Assembly (NCBI RefSeq): GCF_032118995.1
Contig: NC_092666.1
Location: forward strand, 15,253,950-15,317,949
Length of the DNA stretch: 64,000 nt
Reading direction: 5' to 3'
DNA from: Asterias amurensis
Lineage: Eukaryota; Echinodermata; Asteroidea; Forcipulatida; Asteriidae
Below the pieces are notes generated by a model that did not search any database, was not told the DNA's origin, and saw only the letters and a list, made by a program, of their open reading frames with translations. The position numbers were made by a program, and so were the translations under genes. Every line of letters starts with the position of its first letter. Within the stretch, counting starts at the first letter, position 1. Shown here one piece after another: positions 12,074 through 22,347 of this stretch.

Positions 12074-12384
12074 GGTACACTCTAAAAACTAACGAGTTGA
12101 ATCCAACACTTGTATGAGTTCGGTGAGTGACTACACTTTGAAAGTGTTGGATCCAGCATTTTATATGTTTACAATCCAGCATTTTAAAGTATTCGGTCAA
12201 CAATTAAAGTGCCAGTTTCACGTTTAAAAAGCTGATCCAACAAGTCAAAGAATATTTTTTGAGATATTGAAATAACACTTAAATTGTTGACAAACAGAAC
12301 GCTGGATCAAACACTTTCAAAGTGTAGTCACTCACCAAACTCATGCAAGTGTTGGATTCAACTCCTCAGTTTTTAGAGTGTACC
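12074..12384. mobile_element. Foldback MITE with TACACTCTAAAAACT termini
   Basis: The left end reads GGTACACTCTAAAAACT and the right end AGTTTTTAGAGTGTACC, exact inverted copies. The inner arms also pair (AGTGACTACACTTTGAAAGT with ACTTTCAAAGTGTAGTCACT). The element lies about 35 bp outside the end of the right duplication arm and has no coding capacity. Confidence 0.85.
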
Positions 12385-13359
12385 ATTATTTCGTTATTTT
12401 AACCTTTAGGCCTAAACAGACTGGAACTATATTAAACCTTCCCAGTCCCAAATCCTTCTACATAAAATTGCTTAAGTAAAGAATTCAGAAGGACTTGGGC
12501 AAGTAGACCCAAAAGAAGCAGATGCTTTAAAAGACTGATCTAAATCATCCCTTTGGGTTTCACAACAACCTTTAGTGGAAATGGGTCGAGTACAAGGGCT
12601 GGCCTATATGGAGCCTTATACAGATTTGCACGCCATTTAATAACGGTGAAAAATAAATCAAATAAAGTTAAATTAACTAAGAAAAATATCATGTCATAAC
12701 TTGAAAATGAGCATCACGGTGATGACCTATACCACTGTAAGTATTTACTCCAGTTTTCCTTCTGTAAGATTCAAGAAAAAAATTATCAAATTACAAGTAT
12801 CAAAATTGTCTGTTCAATTTGTGTGTTTGGTAGCATCCGACGCCTTTGAATGGTACCATTCCAGATACAGTGCGCCTTATAAACTTAATGTTATTATTAT
12901 TATTAAACTAAATAGAGCACATCAATGTTCACAAATACAACTATGTCACAATATACCATTGGAAAGTTATGACTATACACAATGAAGACGAGCAGAGTAT
13001 ACTGTTCGAAACGTCGAGACCCAACCGACTCTTTTCAAAGAGAACACTCACCCTAAGAGATTTACACATGGTTGTACCCGCAAGTTTACTAGTTATTTAT
13101 AGTTTCTTCTTATACACACTGAATTGGTTGACGCTTTAATAATCGTGCAAATATAAATACAATTTGTGAAACCCAACAGACAAAACAGGGTGGTGGCTCC
13201 TTTACAAAAGCTCATCATATCAGGAGACTAGGCCCTAACTTCATAGCCTGTAAGCATAAGAAACTTGCTAAGCACATACAATATTGTTAACAGAATCTTA
13301 TTACAAACCAACATTCCATTAGGTTTACACTGGTTAGGTTAGGAAACTGGTGGACGGTC

Positions 13360-13650
13360 CCGCTCATTGTTTCAGCTAAGCTAAGAAATCTGCTAAGCAG
13401 CATTTTCTGCTAAAGACAGCCATATGAAATTGGCCCTGTATTGCTCAATGAATAAATAGGGACCTTGGTTTACTGCCCCACTACCAGGAATATACAGTTA
13501 TTGCAGTCAGCAGGTAAGTATGACAAAACTATGCTTACCAGAATAAGGTTACCGGCAAAAATATCACATGTGAAGCATTTCTGACTGGTATCCTGCTAAC
13601 TTTTGCTAAGCACAAAATTCCTAAGCAAAATTGTCTGCTTGAGCAGCTCA
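13360..13650. repeat. GCTAAGC-rich foldback-family fragment
   Basis: Carries AGCTAAGCTAAGAAATCTGC near its left side and TTGCTAAGCACAAAATTCC at its right, with GGTAACC/GGTTACC words between. Similar fragments occur at 7395-7565, 56310-56740, 59826-59995 and 59996-60235. Confidence 0.45.
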
Positions 13651-13654
13651 ATAA

Positions 13655-14046
13655 CACTAACAGTACTGGATCGATTGGATCGATCGGTCGAGTTGGTCTT
13701 TGAAAATCGTATGTAACTGTTTGTTATACAATGCACATGGTTGGAAATATATTTAAAAAGTAAAATGCAATGATCCACACACATTTGCCTCAAAATTACA
13801 TGGCTTTCCTTTTACTTTGCGAACTAACACGGTCGGCCATTTATGGTAGTCAAAAATTTGACTCCCATAAATGGCCGACCGTGTTTGTCGTTGCTGTAAA
13901 AGGAAAACCACGCAATTTCGAGTAATACTTGTGTGGATCATTATATTCTACTTTTAAAATATCTTTCTAAACATATGCATTCTATAACGGTTACATATGC
14001 TTTTCAAAGACCAACTCGACCGATCCAATGCAACGTGTTCCTTTAA
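13655..14046. mobile_element. Foldback MITE, CGGTCGGCCATTTATGG family
   Basis: The centre is a near-perfect palindrome: ACACGGTCGGCCATTTATGG mirrored by CCATAAATGGCCGACCGTGT. The outer arms include GATCGGTCGAGTTGGTCTTTG and its complement. The right end reads CAACGTGTTCCTTTAA. It matches the copy at 57846-58237 end to end. Confidence 0.8.
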
Positions 14047-14189
14047 TGCGCACCCGGGACATGCAATTACCGAATTTCATGGGAAAGGTCTTTATATTGA
14101 AGAAATACTGAACTGTAACATCTAACCCTCTATATACCTTCTAATACAAAGCTACGTCTACTTGATCCTGAAGCCGTGTCCAAAACAAT

Positions 14190-14281
14190 GACTTCGGCTA
14201 TAGCTACGGCTAGATCTTCAAACAAAGCATATTCTCCAACTCTGGCAGACGCGCTGATCTAGCCGTAGCTGTAGCCGAAGT
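14190..14281. repeat. Short inverted repeat (~20-bp stems)
   Basis: CTTCGGCTATAGCTACGGCT on the left pairs with AGCCGTAGCTGTAGCCGAAG on the right across a ~50-bp loop. Confidence 0.7.
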
Positions 14282-15443
14282 CGCTGTGTCAGACATGACC
14301 CGAGCATCGGTGGCTAGTGTGCATGCAGTCACAATGTGGGCAGGACTGACCAATGAATATCTAACCTTTGACCTCTAGGTGAGGGCGCCCTACTCAAAAT
14401 GACATCATGAGCATAAGGTCAATAAACTATCTTGCATAGCAATGACATACACCTAGCAATAATACAAGTGTCCCGTTCCCTTAACTACCAAGTTAAACAA
14501 ATACACTTCAGAAACTGACAAGCCTTTAATATAAATGCTATATTTCCATTAACCTATTTAAGTTTACAAAAGCAACATATACACTTGTATATAATTACAC
14601 AGAACAGAATAAATAGAACAAGCAAGCAAAAAAAAATAACAATACAAAAATCCCTTATATACAAAGAAATGTGGCACTCTTTGTCTGCATGCCCGATAAA
14701 CAATAAACAATATCAAAACATGAACACAGAGGGCTCCACAAGTGATTTCATGGAATTTCAGTGGAACTACATTAATATCTTCGAAAAGAACAACAGAAGC
14801 TTCAGTTAAACTTTCATCTAGAAAGATGTAACATCTTTATTTTTTCAATTTTGTGCAGTGTCTGTGCCAACTATACTGATTCATTTTAAGTGCAATGATG
14901 GGCTAGTTCCTTTAATTGGATTTTAGTTTGGGTGAAATTATTGTGACGCTTTTTCCCATTTTCTCAGCAGGCAGGCACTCTTAAAAAAAGTTTAAATGAG
15001 AAATCGCCAAATATAACAAGGCCGGCAGCCACTTCTTACTACGCTTAAACTGATCATTTGGGCTATCGACCCATATCAACTGCCACCAGGGGCAAGTTGC
15101 AACCTACTCCTGGGGGCCGACACAGGTATCAACCTGGCTGGTAGAGCAGATGGCACCAGCTATTCCAACACTGCATTCATCTGAAACTTTCTGATGCGAC
15201 TGTTAATGTATCTGTTTATTTACTTGAGTCTTATCTCTATCCATATAATATTAGTCTCTACACAACGTTTAATTTACACTGAAACTAAACTCAATATTAC
15301 ATTAAACACTCACCAAATAAGCAATCTAGATTAATATAAGTTTGTGGTTTCTAAGAGGAAAAATAAAGACTATCAACCACAGATATTAAAGCTCACTTCT
15401 TTTCTTTCTTTCTATATATATAAAAAAAACTTACCACCCCTAT

Positions 15444-18400
15444 CTAGCCTGAATATGGTGGTGGCTGCTCATGGTTGTTGTATGTAGTTGTGCTATCATT
15501 TGGGAGCAAGGATTCAGTGTATGGGGGTGGTGTGTAAATCTGGGGTATCTGAGGGGGAAGGGCTCCCTCTGTGTCCACATAAATGATATTTGCAGGGGTC
15601 ACCAGGTGGGCTTGGTCACTTGTAAACTCACTGGGAAGAGTCATGGCTGATGCTGCAATAAGAACAGGAAATAATAAATAATCAAAGTAATAATAATAGT
15701 AATGAACAATTTTAAAGTCAGTGGACACTATTGGTAATTACTCAAAATAATGATTGCATAAAACCTTACCAAGTAATGGGGAGAGGTTGATAGTATAAAA
15801 CATTGTGTGAAGTGGCTCCCTCTGAAGTGACGTAGTTTTCGAGAAAGGAGTATTTTTCCACGAAGTTGATTTCGAGAACTCAGATTTAGAATTTGAGGTC
15901 TCCAAATCCAGCATCTGAAAGCACACAACTTCGCGAGACAAGGGTGTTTTTTCTTTCATAGTTATCTCGCATCTTCAAAGACCAATTGAGCTCAAATTTT
16001 CACAGGTTTGTTATTTTATGCATATGTTGAGATACACCAAGTGAGAAGACTGGTCTTTTTGACAGTTACCAATGGTGTCCAGTGTCTTTAAACAGGCATG
16101 ACATTTTATTTTGGTCTTTAAAAAAAAAGTAGGAACATTTTATTAACCACAAAAAAAAATTAAAAAATCGAAGGGCAAAAAAACATCAGAAAATAGGAAG
16201 AATATCATAACTGTTTTAAAGTGCCGGTATTCGCTGCAATACTCCACGGAGACAATGAAGGCAATTGCCTCCATGCCTTCATTGATTTGGTGCCTTTGAA
16301 ATGCTACAGTAGAAATTTAATATTTCCTTATAAGATGCCATTATTTACCAAGGAGACAGTGCCTTGGTGCTCTTCCTCATTAGCCTTCTTGAGATATGGT
16401 GGTCACTATAGACCCCTTTCAATTGCACAGCGTACTCACATGTGCCTATCCTAGGTGTCATTTTGGGTGTCAAAATCGTATACAAACATGCATAAAAGAG
16501 AGTTGACACCCAAAATTACACGCGTTGTTCGGAGGTGCGTACTGTATTGTGTAAGAAATCAATAGCTCCCCCTTGCATAACGCGAGATGCTACAGGAACG
16601 CCGAGGTCACGCGCACTTTTTTACGCACAGAAAACAGCTATTGTCCAATGATCTGCCTCTTTTTTTAGTGTGACGCCATATGCAATGGGTTTAATAGGAA
16701 TGCACTGTGGTGTATACAGACAGATTTAACCAAACCTAATAGTGTTATAGTAATGTATCCACCATATCTCAAAATGGCTAATAGGGTGCCCTTTACCAAG
16801 GAGAAAATGCCTTGGTGCCCTTGCCCTTTCAAAAACCAAGTATACAGGCCTGCAGCAGAGTGCAACCGATCATGCCTAAACACTAAATGCGAGGCTAGAA
16901 AACATTTTTCACTGGGAAAGTGGAACTTACATCGAGAGGATCGAATGACGACACGGTGTTGTGTGCGACGCATTCTTCGTGCAATCATGATGCCGATTAC
17001 AGTCACCTTAAAGAAGACAACTAGAACGATAGTCAGCGTAATCCAACTATAACTGCTCATCTTATTATCACCCTCCCAGATGTTGTCGTTGTTGAAATCC
17101 TGGTTGTCAAAATAAATCGGCTTGATCGTGAACTTCTCTTTGCTGAGGTCCACTTTGGGGAACTGGTCATCGAAGTGGCCTGGATAACTTGCTTCTAAAC
17201 GGTAAATGAAAAAAAATGCAATAATATAGAAATATGATATAGTAAGGTTTGTGGTAACACCAATGTAATGTTAATCTCTAGATGAGTTGGGGTCCAACTT
17301 GACGCTTTGATCGGTATGCTCTGTTCGTCTTCTGGATTAACATAAAAATAGCAAAAACAAAAACTTCAATAATAATAATAAAAATATTAATATTAAAAAT
17401 TTAGATTATGATCAAAGGCACAAAAGACATGTTAAAATTTGTATTAACTATTGTTATAGTTTATTCATTTAAAAAAAAAAAAAAAAAACCTCACACCAAT
17501 AAAATGTACAAAGTTAAAAAACTAGAAATAAAAAAATTAAAAGATAGGTAAAAGCATACATCAATACAAACACACACAAAGTATAGTTGCAAACTCGCAT
17601 GAAAAACAAGTTTTAAAACATGAATTAGTTATTACATTATCAACATTTATAAAGCGCCCCTCCCAAGGATTGAAGTGCTTAACATTACATTTAAAAATAT
17701 TAACAGTAAACTGCTGAGTGCAAACCAAGATATCTTATTGCCTCAGAATACATAACAGTCAACAAATTGTTCAATTATTAATTTTTCTTTACCCATATAC
17801 ACCGAGGACCCGGTCTTCACTGCGTGGTAATGACCAGGTTGGTGGCTGGCGCTGTTAACCTTTTTACTGGAATAGACAGCTAAAATAATCAAATTTTTTT
17901 TTACTTTTCTCTCGACGATACTTCCAGACATTATCAGGGGCCATATTTTAGCTTTTCACGGTTCCCGTCTCTTTCGTGCATTAACCACATTACCGATACT
18001 TTGAGACCAAGGAGGCAAATGATTGGACGATAGCTGTTCTTTGTGCGTTAAACCAGGCGCATGAGCTCAGCGTCCATCAAGCATGTGGCTGTATCACAAT
18101 TCAAGAATCAAGATTCACAAGGGAAAAAAGTTCAGAAATCAGATTAAAGTGAAAGAATATCAATAGTATCATGCCTGCAATAATAACTCATTATTAATAT
18201 CTAAAGCAAAGTATAATTGTACCTGTGTTCCACAATGGTGATTTGGTCCACCATTCCGGCATTTCTGGAATTTTCCCGTAGTCATATTCTGGTTTATCTG
18301 TAGCCAAGTTCAAGTCCTTTAACAGGTTTTTCATGAACGCATCTACAAAAAAATAAAAAGGATATAAATAAAGTTACAAATAAATGCTACTTAGACAGTC

Positions 18401-19106
18401 CGCAAGATTTTTCATTGGTTAATATTTTAAGGTTTTCTTTCAATATTGTCACTAGCATGGAAATTGTAATTTGAACTGATATTAAAGTGATTTTCAATTA
18501 GGGATGGGACTTCGGACTAGTTGGACATAATTCTGACTGGTCTTCAGGTGTTTAACTGGCATTTGGCCAACGGACCACTGTTAAAGGCACGACACCTTTA
18601 GCAATTCTCAAAAGACAAGCATTCTCTCTTAGTGTACTTGTATGCCAACATATGCATCAAATCAAATCTATGAAAATTTGGGCTCAATTTGTCGTCGAAG
18701 TTACCAGAGAATAATGAAAGAAAAAACACCCTTGTTGCATAAAATTAATGTGTGTGCTCTCAGATGCCTAAAAAGGGCTTCCGGCTTGAAGTCTTTTATC
18801 AGACTCAACTATTTGGGTGAGAAATTACCTCTTTCTCAAAAACTACGTTACTTCAGAGAAAGCCGATTCTCACTTTATTTATACAGTTATCAAAAGCACT
18901 CTTTTGCTCAGTACCAGGTAAGTTCTAAATCCTGACAACTTGTTTGAGAAAAAATATATATTCTTACCGAGTTCATTACCAGACTCCTCTGTAGCGGTTG
19001 GTGTTTCTTGTAAGTTCTTGCTGTGTGTTGGTGACAGTGTAGATGCTACAGATAGTGATAAAACTCCAACTATAATAATAAAATTGAATAAGAACAATCT
19101 TAGCAT
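15444..19106 (-). CDS. Type I single-pass membrane protein with two PPPY motifs
   Basis: Four phase-consistent exons: 19106-18968, 18342-18223, 17194-16931 and 15652-15444 (stop included), giving 243 residues. A hydrophobic signal peptide (about residues 1-23, LFNFIIIVGVLSLSVAS) precedes a short acidic, cysteine-free ectodomain of about 110 residues. A membrane span near 137-158 (ITLTIVLVVFFKVTVIGI) has an unusual central lysine and is followed by the stop-transfer cluster RRMRR. The proline-rich cytoplasmic tail holds TPPPYT at about 215-220 and QPPPYSG at the very C-terminus. PPxY motifs are known ligands of WW domains, including those of NEDD4-type ubiquitin ligases, so a trafficking or ligase-adaptor role is plausible but inferred. 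I do not recognise the family; it resembles small PY-motif proteins such as PMEPA1 or commissureless only in layout. Confidence 0.8.
15712..16092 (+). mobile_element. ~380-bp MITE-like repeat, family A
   Basis: Starts AAAGTCAGTGGACACTATTGG and ends CCAATGGTGTCCAGTGTCTTTAA, with all family landmarks inside. It lies in the last intron of the PPPY membrane-protein gene, about 60 bp from the final exon. Confidence 0.75.
16320..16830. repeat. Inverted repeat blocks in intron 3 of the PPPY gene
   Basis: TTACCAAGGAGACAGTGCC near 16347 recurs as TTTACCAAGGAGAAAATGCC near 16792, and GAGATATGGTGGTCACTAT has an inverted partner at ATCCACCATATCTCAAAATG. Between them is a block with 'TAGACCCCTTTCAATTGC' similar to repeats at 32.2, 35.4 and 52.2 kb. 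Probably decayed mobile elements. Confidence 0.4.
17248..17296 (-). repeat. Fragment of the GTTTGCGGTAACACCATG foldback element
   Basis: Reads GTTTGTGGTAACACCAATGT followed by a TCTAGATGAGTTGGGGT block, matching one arm of the element at 36221-36365. Confidence 0.6.
18583..18935 (-). mobile_element. Diverged MITE-like repeat, family A
   Basis: Retains CAACATATGCATCAAATC, GAAAGAAAAAACACCC, ACTACGTTACTTCAGAG and TGTGTGCTCTCAGATG in family order, but the ends are degraded. It sits in intron 1 of the PPPY gene. Confidence 0.6.
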
Positions 19107-19312
19107 AAAACACAACAAAAAGAGAGACTTTTAAGATGCTGGCGGCAACACACAGGACACTGACAATAATTTATGCAGCTTTGAGCGGGAGCGCACATGC
19201 TCAGTATTGTGTGTGTAGGTCTGAGCACGCGCATTACTGGCGAGAATAGTTAAAAAGGAACGCCCCAAAAGTCCCCCATTGTACCCTGCCTACTCCGATT
19301 CCTTGTGAAACC

Positions 19313-19510
19313 AGGTGGGCAGGTTGGCGTAGTGGTATCTTGCCTCACCTCCACCTCTAGGACCCGGGTTCAAATCCAACCAGGGGCTTACATTCCTCCA
19401 ATATCCCCTCCTTCCAAGTCCCTCAACACTAATTTTGGGGGATTTGGATAAGATTGGAATGTCAGACCCTGTACTAATAGTTACACATCTCTTATTTACG
19501 GCCACTAGCC
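19313..19510 (+). mobile_element. tRNA-derived SINE
   Basis: An A-box-like segment (TTGGCGTAGTGGTATCTTG) is followed about 40 bp later by a B-box-like segment (CGGGTTCAAATCCAACC), the spacing of an RNA polymerase III internal promoter. An unrelated tail follows. It cannot fold as a normal tRNA over its full length, so it is a SINE rather than a tRNA gene. Confidence 0.6.
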
Positions 19511-21826
19511 ACAGTCCTTCACGTTGACGATTGGATCTGATACTAGAGAAGAATTTAGGACTTTTATCCTAGAGAGTATTAAATTGGGCAAGTCCTTTAA
19601 ATTGGGAAAAAGGTTTCAGCGGTCCTACCTACAGGTAATAACTTACCAAACACTATTGCAACAAAATAAACGTTACTCATTTGAAGACTGTCCATCGTTG
19701 TACTTGTGAATATATTACATTCGTGAGATCCTCACATCTTCTTTTAATGAATTCCTGAAAGAAAGGGAAAACAAGGGTCACACTAAATACCGACAACTCA
19801 CGACAACAATTTTTAAATGCACTTTAACAGACCATTTGAACATAACAACCGTTAAATGATGCAAAAGAGTCATATGCACCTAAATCACTTTCAAACTGTA
19901 GAAAAAAAATTGTTGTTTTTTTACCCTGAATTAAGTAACGAACGGAAATATCCGCCATGTTGTCTTTTGACATACGTGCTTGTCTGCGCAGACGGAACTT
20001 TGTTAAATCCATTCAGCCATTGCTGGCAGAGACAAGTTTGGCAGAACTTATTTTTTTACCACCAAACAAAAAGGGGAAAGTTTCCGTATGACGCCACCTC
20101 TTTTCCTTTCGATACGATTATGAAATAATAAAGTATCGTATTTACCTCAACAATGAGATATCCCTTTTTCTTTTGTAAAAATGAGTGAAAAAGTGGTGGC
20201 GCCATGCCATACAGAAAGTTATCCACACACAGGCACAGATTAAAATAATGTATTACTCATTAACAGAATAAAGAATAAGCTGTTGTGGTTGTGTTGTGTC
20301 TCAGTGACTGCGTTCATCGTTACTGAACATGCTGAAATGCTTTTTCTTAGAATTAGAATTCATACTAGAACTTGATGCTCCTTATTTGCTACTTGTCAGA
20401 ATTTACCCCCTTTTTAAACATACGACCCCGTCCACAGTCTGCAGCCGCACCCTTGTCTAGATGCTGAATAGGCTTTGACAAGTAGCTGAAAACAGAATAG
20501 ATAGATGTAGTTGTACCCCATTTGTTGACTGTTGTCTTTTTTGCTTGCTTTCTCTTTCTGTCCGGAGACTGGGCAGTTAGGCTCGCAGTCACAGTCAAAC
20601 ACCGAAATAGTTCCCCTACCCTTCTCCCAATTGCCTGACACTAACATGAGTAATGCCGTAATTTCATATGTACAGAGATATATTGACTTAACCAACACTC
20701 ACCCAAAGCTGATCAATGTAGGGCACAGTTTCAGTTTTTTATCAGTTGTTTTGACGCCAATCAAGATACGTCACACTTGTACAAAAAAATTGTCGATCTC
20801 TGCTGTGTTTTCATTGTCGTTCGGTCACCGTAGAGGGCGGTACAAAGCTGATTAAATTCACTCAATAATATGCTGAGTAATTCAGAGAAGTTGATGCTTG
20901 TATAGATTGTTCATAATATCAAAGTTCATTTTATTTCTACAGTTTCAAATGTACATAATAAAAAATCATTAAAAGAACGGTGGAGCCACCAATGTGGATG
21001 TTTTTATTTAGAGCACGGAGGAAGGAAACTCACGAGATATCCTCATCCTGCCCATTGGCCAAACCCCGAAAATTACACCCCCCCCCCCCCCATACGCCCG
21101 ACCAAAACTGTGTACAAACTTAGTCTGAACGCGCCATCTTCGTTATGGGACGTCATCTATGTTTCCCTCACATATCGGCCTCCCATATTATAAAATGTTT
21201 AGAAAAGTGACGAGGAAATTATTATGCAGCACATGATATAAAAATTATCAAATCATAAGTAGTTTTTACTTCGGTTACGGCTGAACTGTGCAAGTTTATT
21301 TAGTACGATAATACTCATAAAAAACTTAGGGGGCCAATAAGTTTGATTTGTAAAGATGACCAAAAAATAAGTTGTGTTTTAGTGTTTTGTTCGAAATCCT
21401 AAATTTGGTCAAAGTATTAACTTCTTTATTTTCTTTATTAATTTCTTAAAGTCAATTTCCCGTTTCATAGTAAGCATTGAGGGGCCAATTGGATAATGAA
21501 TGGACCCGTTAAAGGCCTACTGTACAAATATTTATATTAAAAATAGGCTTAGAAATAAAAACGACACAAAACTAGTGATAACATCATAATTAAAACACAT
21601 GAAACGAGTCAAATGGTTATATGGGCATATTTACACATTCATCTTTATATTAGTACAAAAGCAAGTTCCTTAGTTTTATGATGGTGGGCAACCACAATAT
21701 TACTTATACAACAAAGACATGCATGCTTATTGTTTCCTACATGATTGTCATTAAGGTTCCGGTATCGAATACCCCCGGTATCACATTGTACAATTCAATA
21801 GTTGTTTTAAAAAGCAAACAACAGTG

Positions 21827-22149
21827 GGTGCGTTCGTTTAGCTTCCCTGGGTCGACCCCGGTGTTATGGTTATTTTTCCCAGGACGAACGTGGGTAATTA
21901 TCTGCACACGTGTTCGTCCTGGGGGAAAAAAAACCCGCCACACACCGGGGTCGATCACCCAGGGAAGCTAAACGAACGCGCCCAGTACTCTTATAGGGTG
22001 CGTTCGTTTAGCTTCCCTGGGTCGACCCCGTGTGTGTGGCGGCTTTTTTTTTCCAGGACGAATGTGGGTTATTATCTGCACACGTTTGTCCTGGGAAAAA
22101 AAGAGCCACACGCCGGGGTCGACCCCGGGAAGCTAAACGAACGAACCCT
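21827..22149. mobile_element. Two tandem foldback elements, GTTCGTTTAGCTTCCC family
   Basis: Each unit (about 21827-21983 and 21998-22149) starts GTGCGTTCGTTTAGCTTCCC and ends with its complement GGGAAGCTAAACGAACG. The inner arms pair around CCAGGACGAA...GTGGGT...TGTCCTGGG. The units are head-to-tail with about 15 bp between them. Confidence 0.8.
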
Positions 22150-22347
22150 TATCCTTGCATACGTCACAAGATCTAAACAGCGCCCTCACTGGGGTCAGTG
22201 AATACCTATCATTGGTTGAGAGCTGTGCGCGGCGAGTATAACCGGAAGTTTCCATGTGTTTGATCGGTACATCAGCGACGACGGTGGTCAATGCGAGCAG
22301 TTCTAATGGTGGCTTACATTTTGATTGCAATTTTAGCTGATTTATTT

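Larger units (their letters stand above)
12400..15440. other. Intergenic stretch with foldback repeats
   Basis: No gene is supported. It holds a dispersed motif at 12985-13070, a GCTAAGC-type repeat at 13360-13650, the palindromic MITE at 13655-14046 and an inverted repeat at 14190-14281. The remainder is AT-rich and probably includes the 3' UTR of the membrane-protein gene that ends at 15444. The ORFs at 12701 and 14585 are low-complexity with no domain. Confidence 0.45.
19110..22340. other. Intergenic stretch between the PPPY gene and the solute-binding-domain gene
   Basis: It holds a tRNA-derived SINE (19313-19510), AT-rich DNA, a poly-C run at 21078 and two adjacent foldback elements (21827-22149). 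An untranslated first exon of the PPPY gene could lie here but cannot be fixed from sequence. ORFs at 19524, 19856, 20532 and 21678 lack domains. Confidence 0.4.

Noticed and set aside
19313-19390. tRNA gene
   Set aside because: A- and B-box-like segments are present, but no full cloverleaf with acceptor stem is seen. A SINE is the better explanation, and the same applies at 23640-23736 and 39580-39660.
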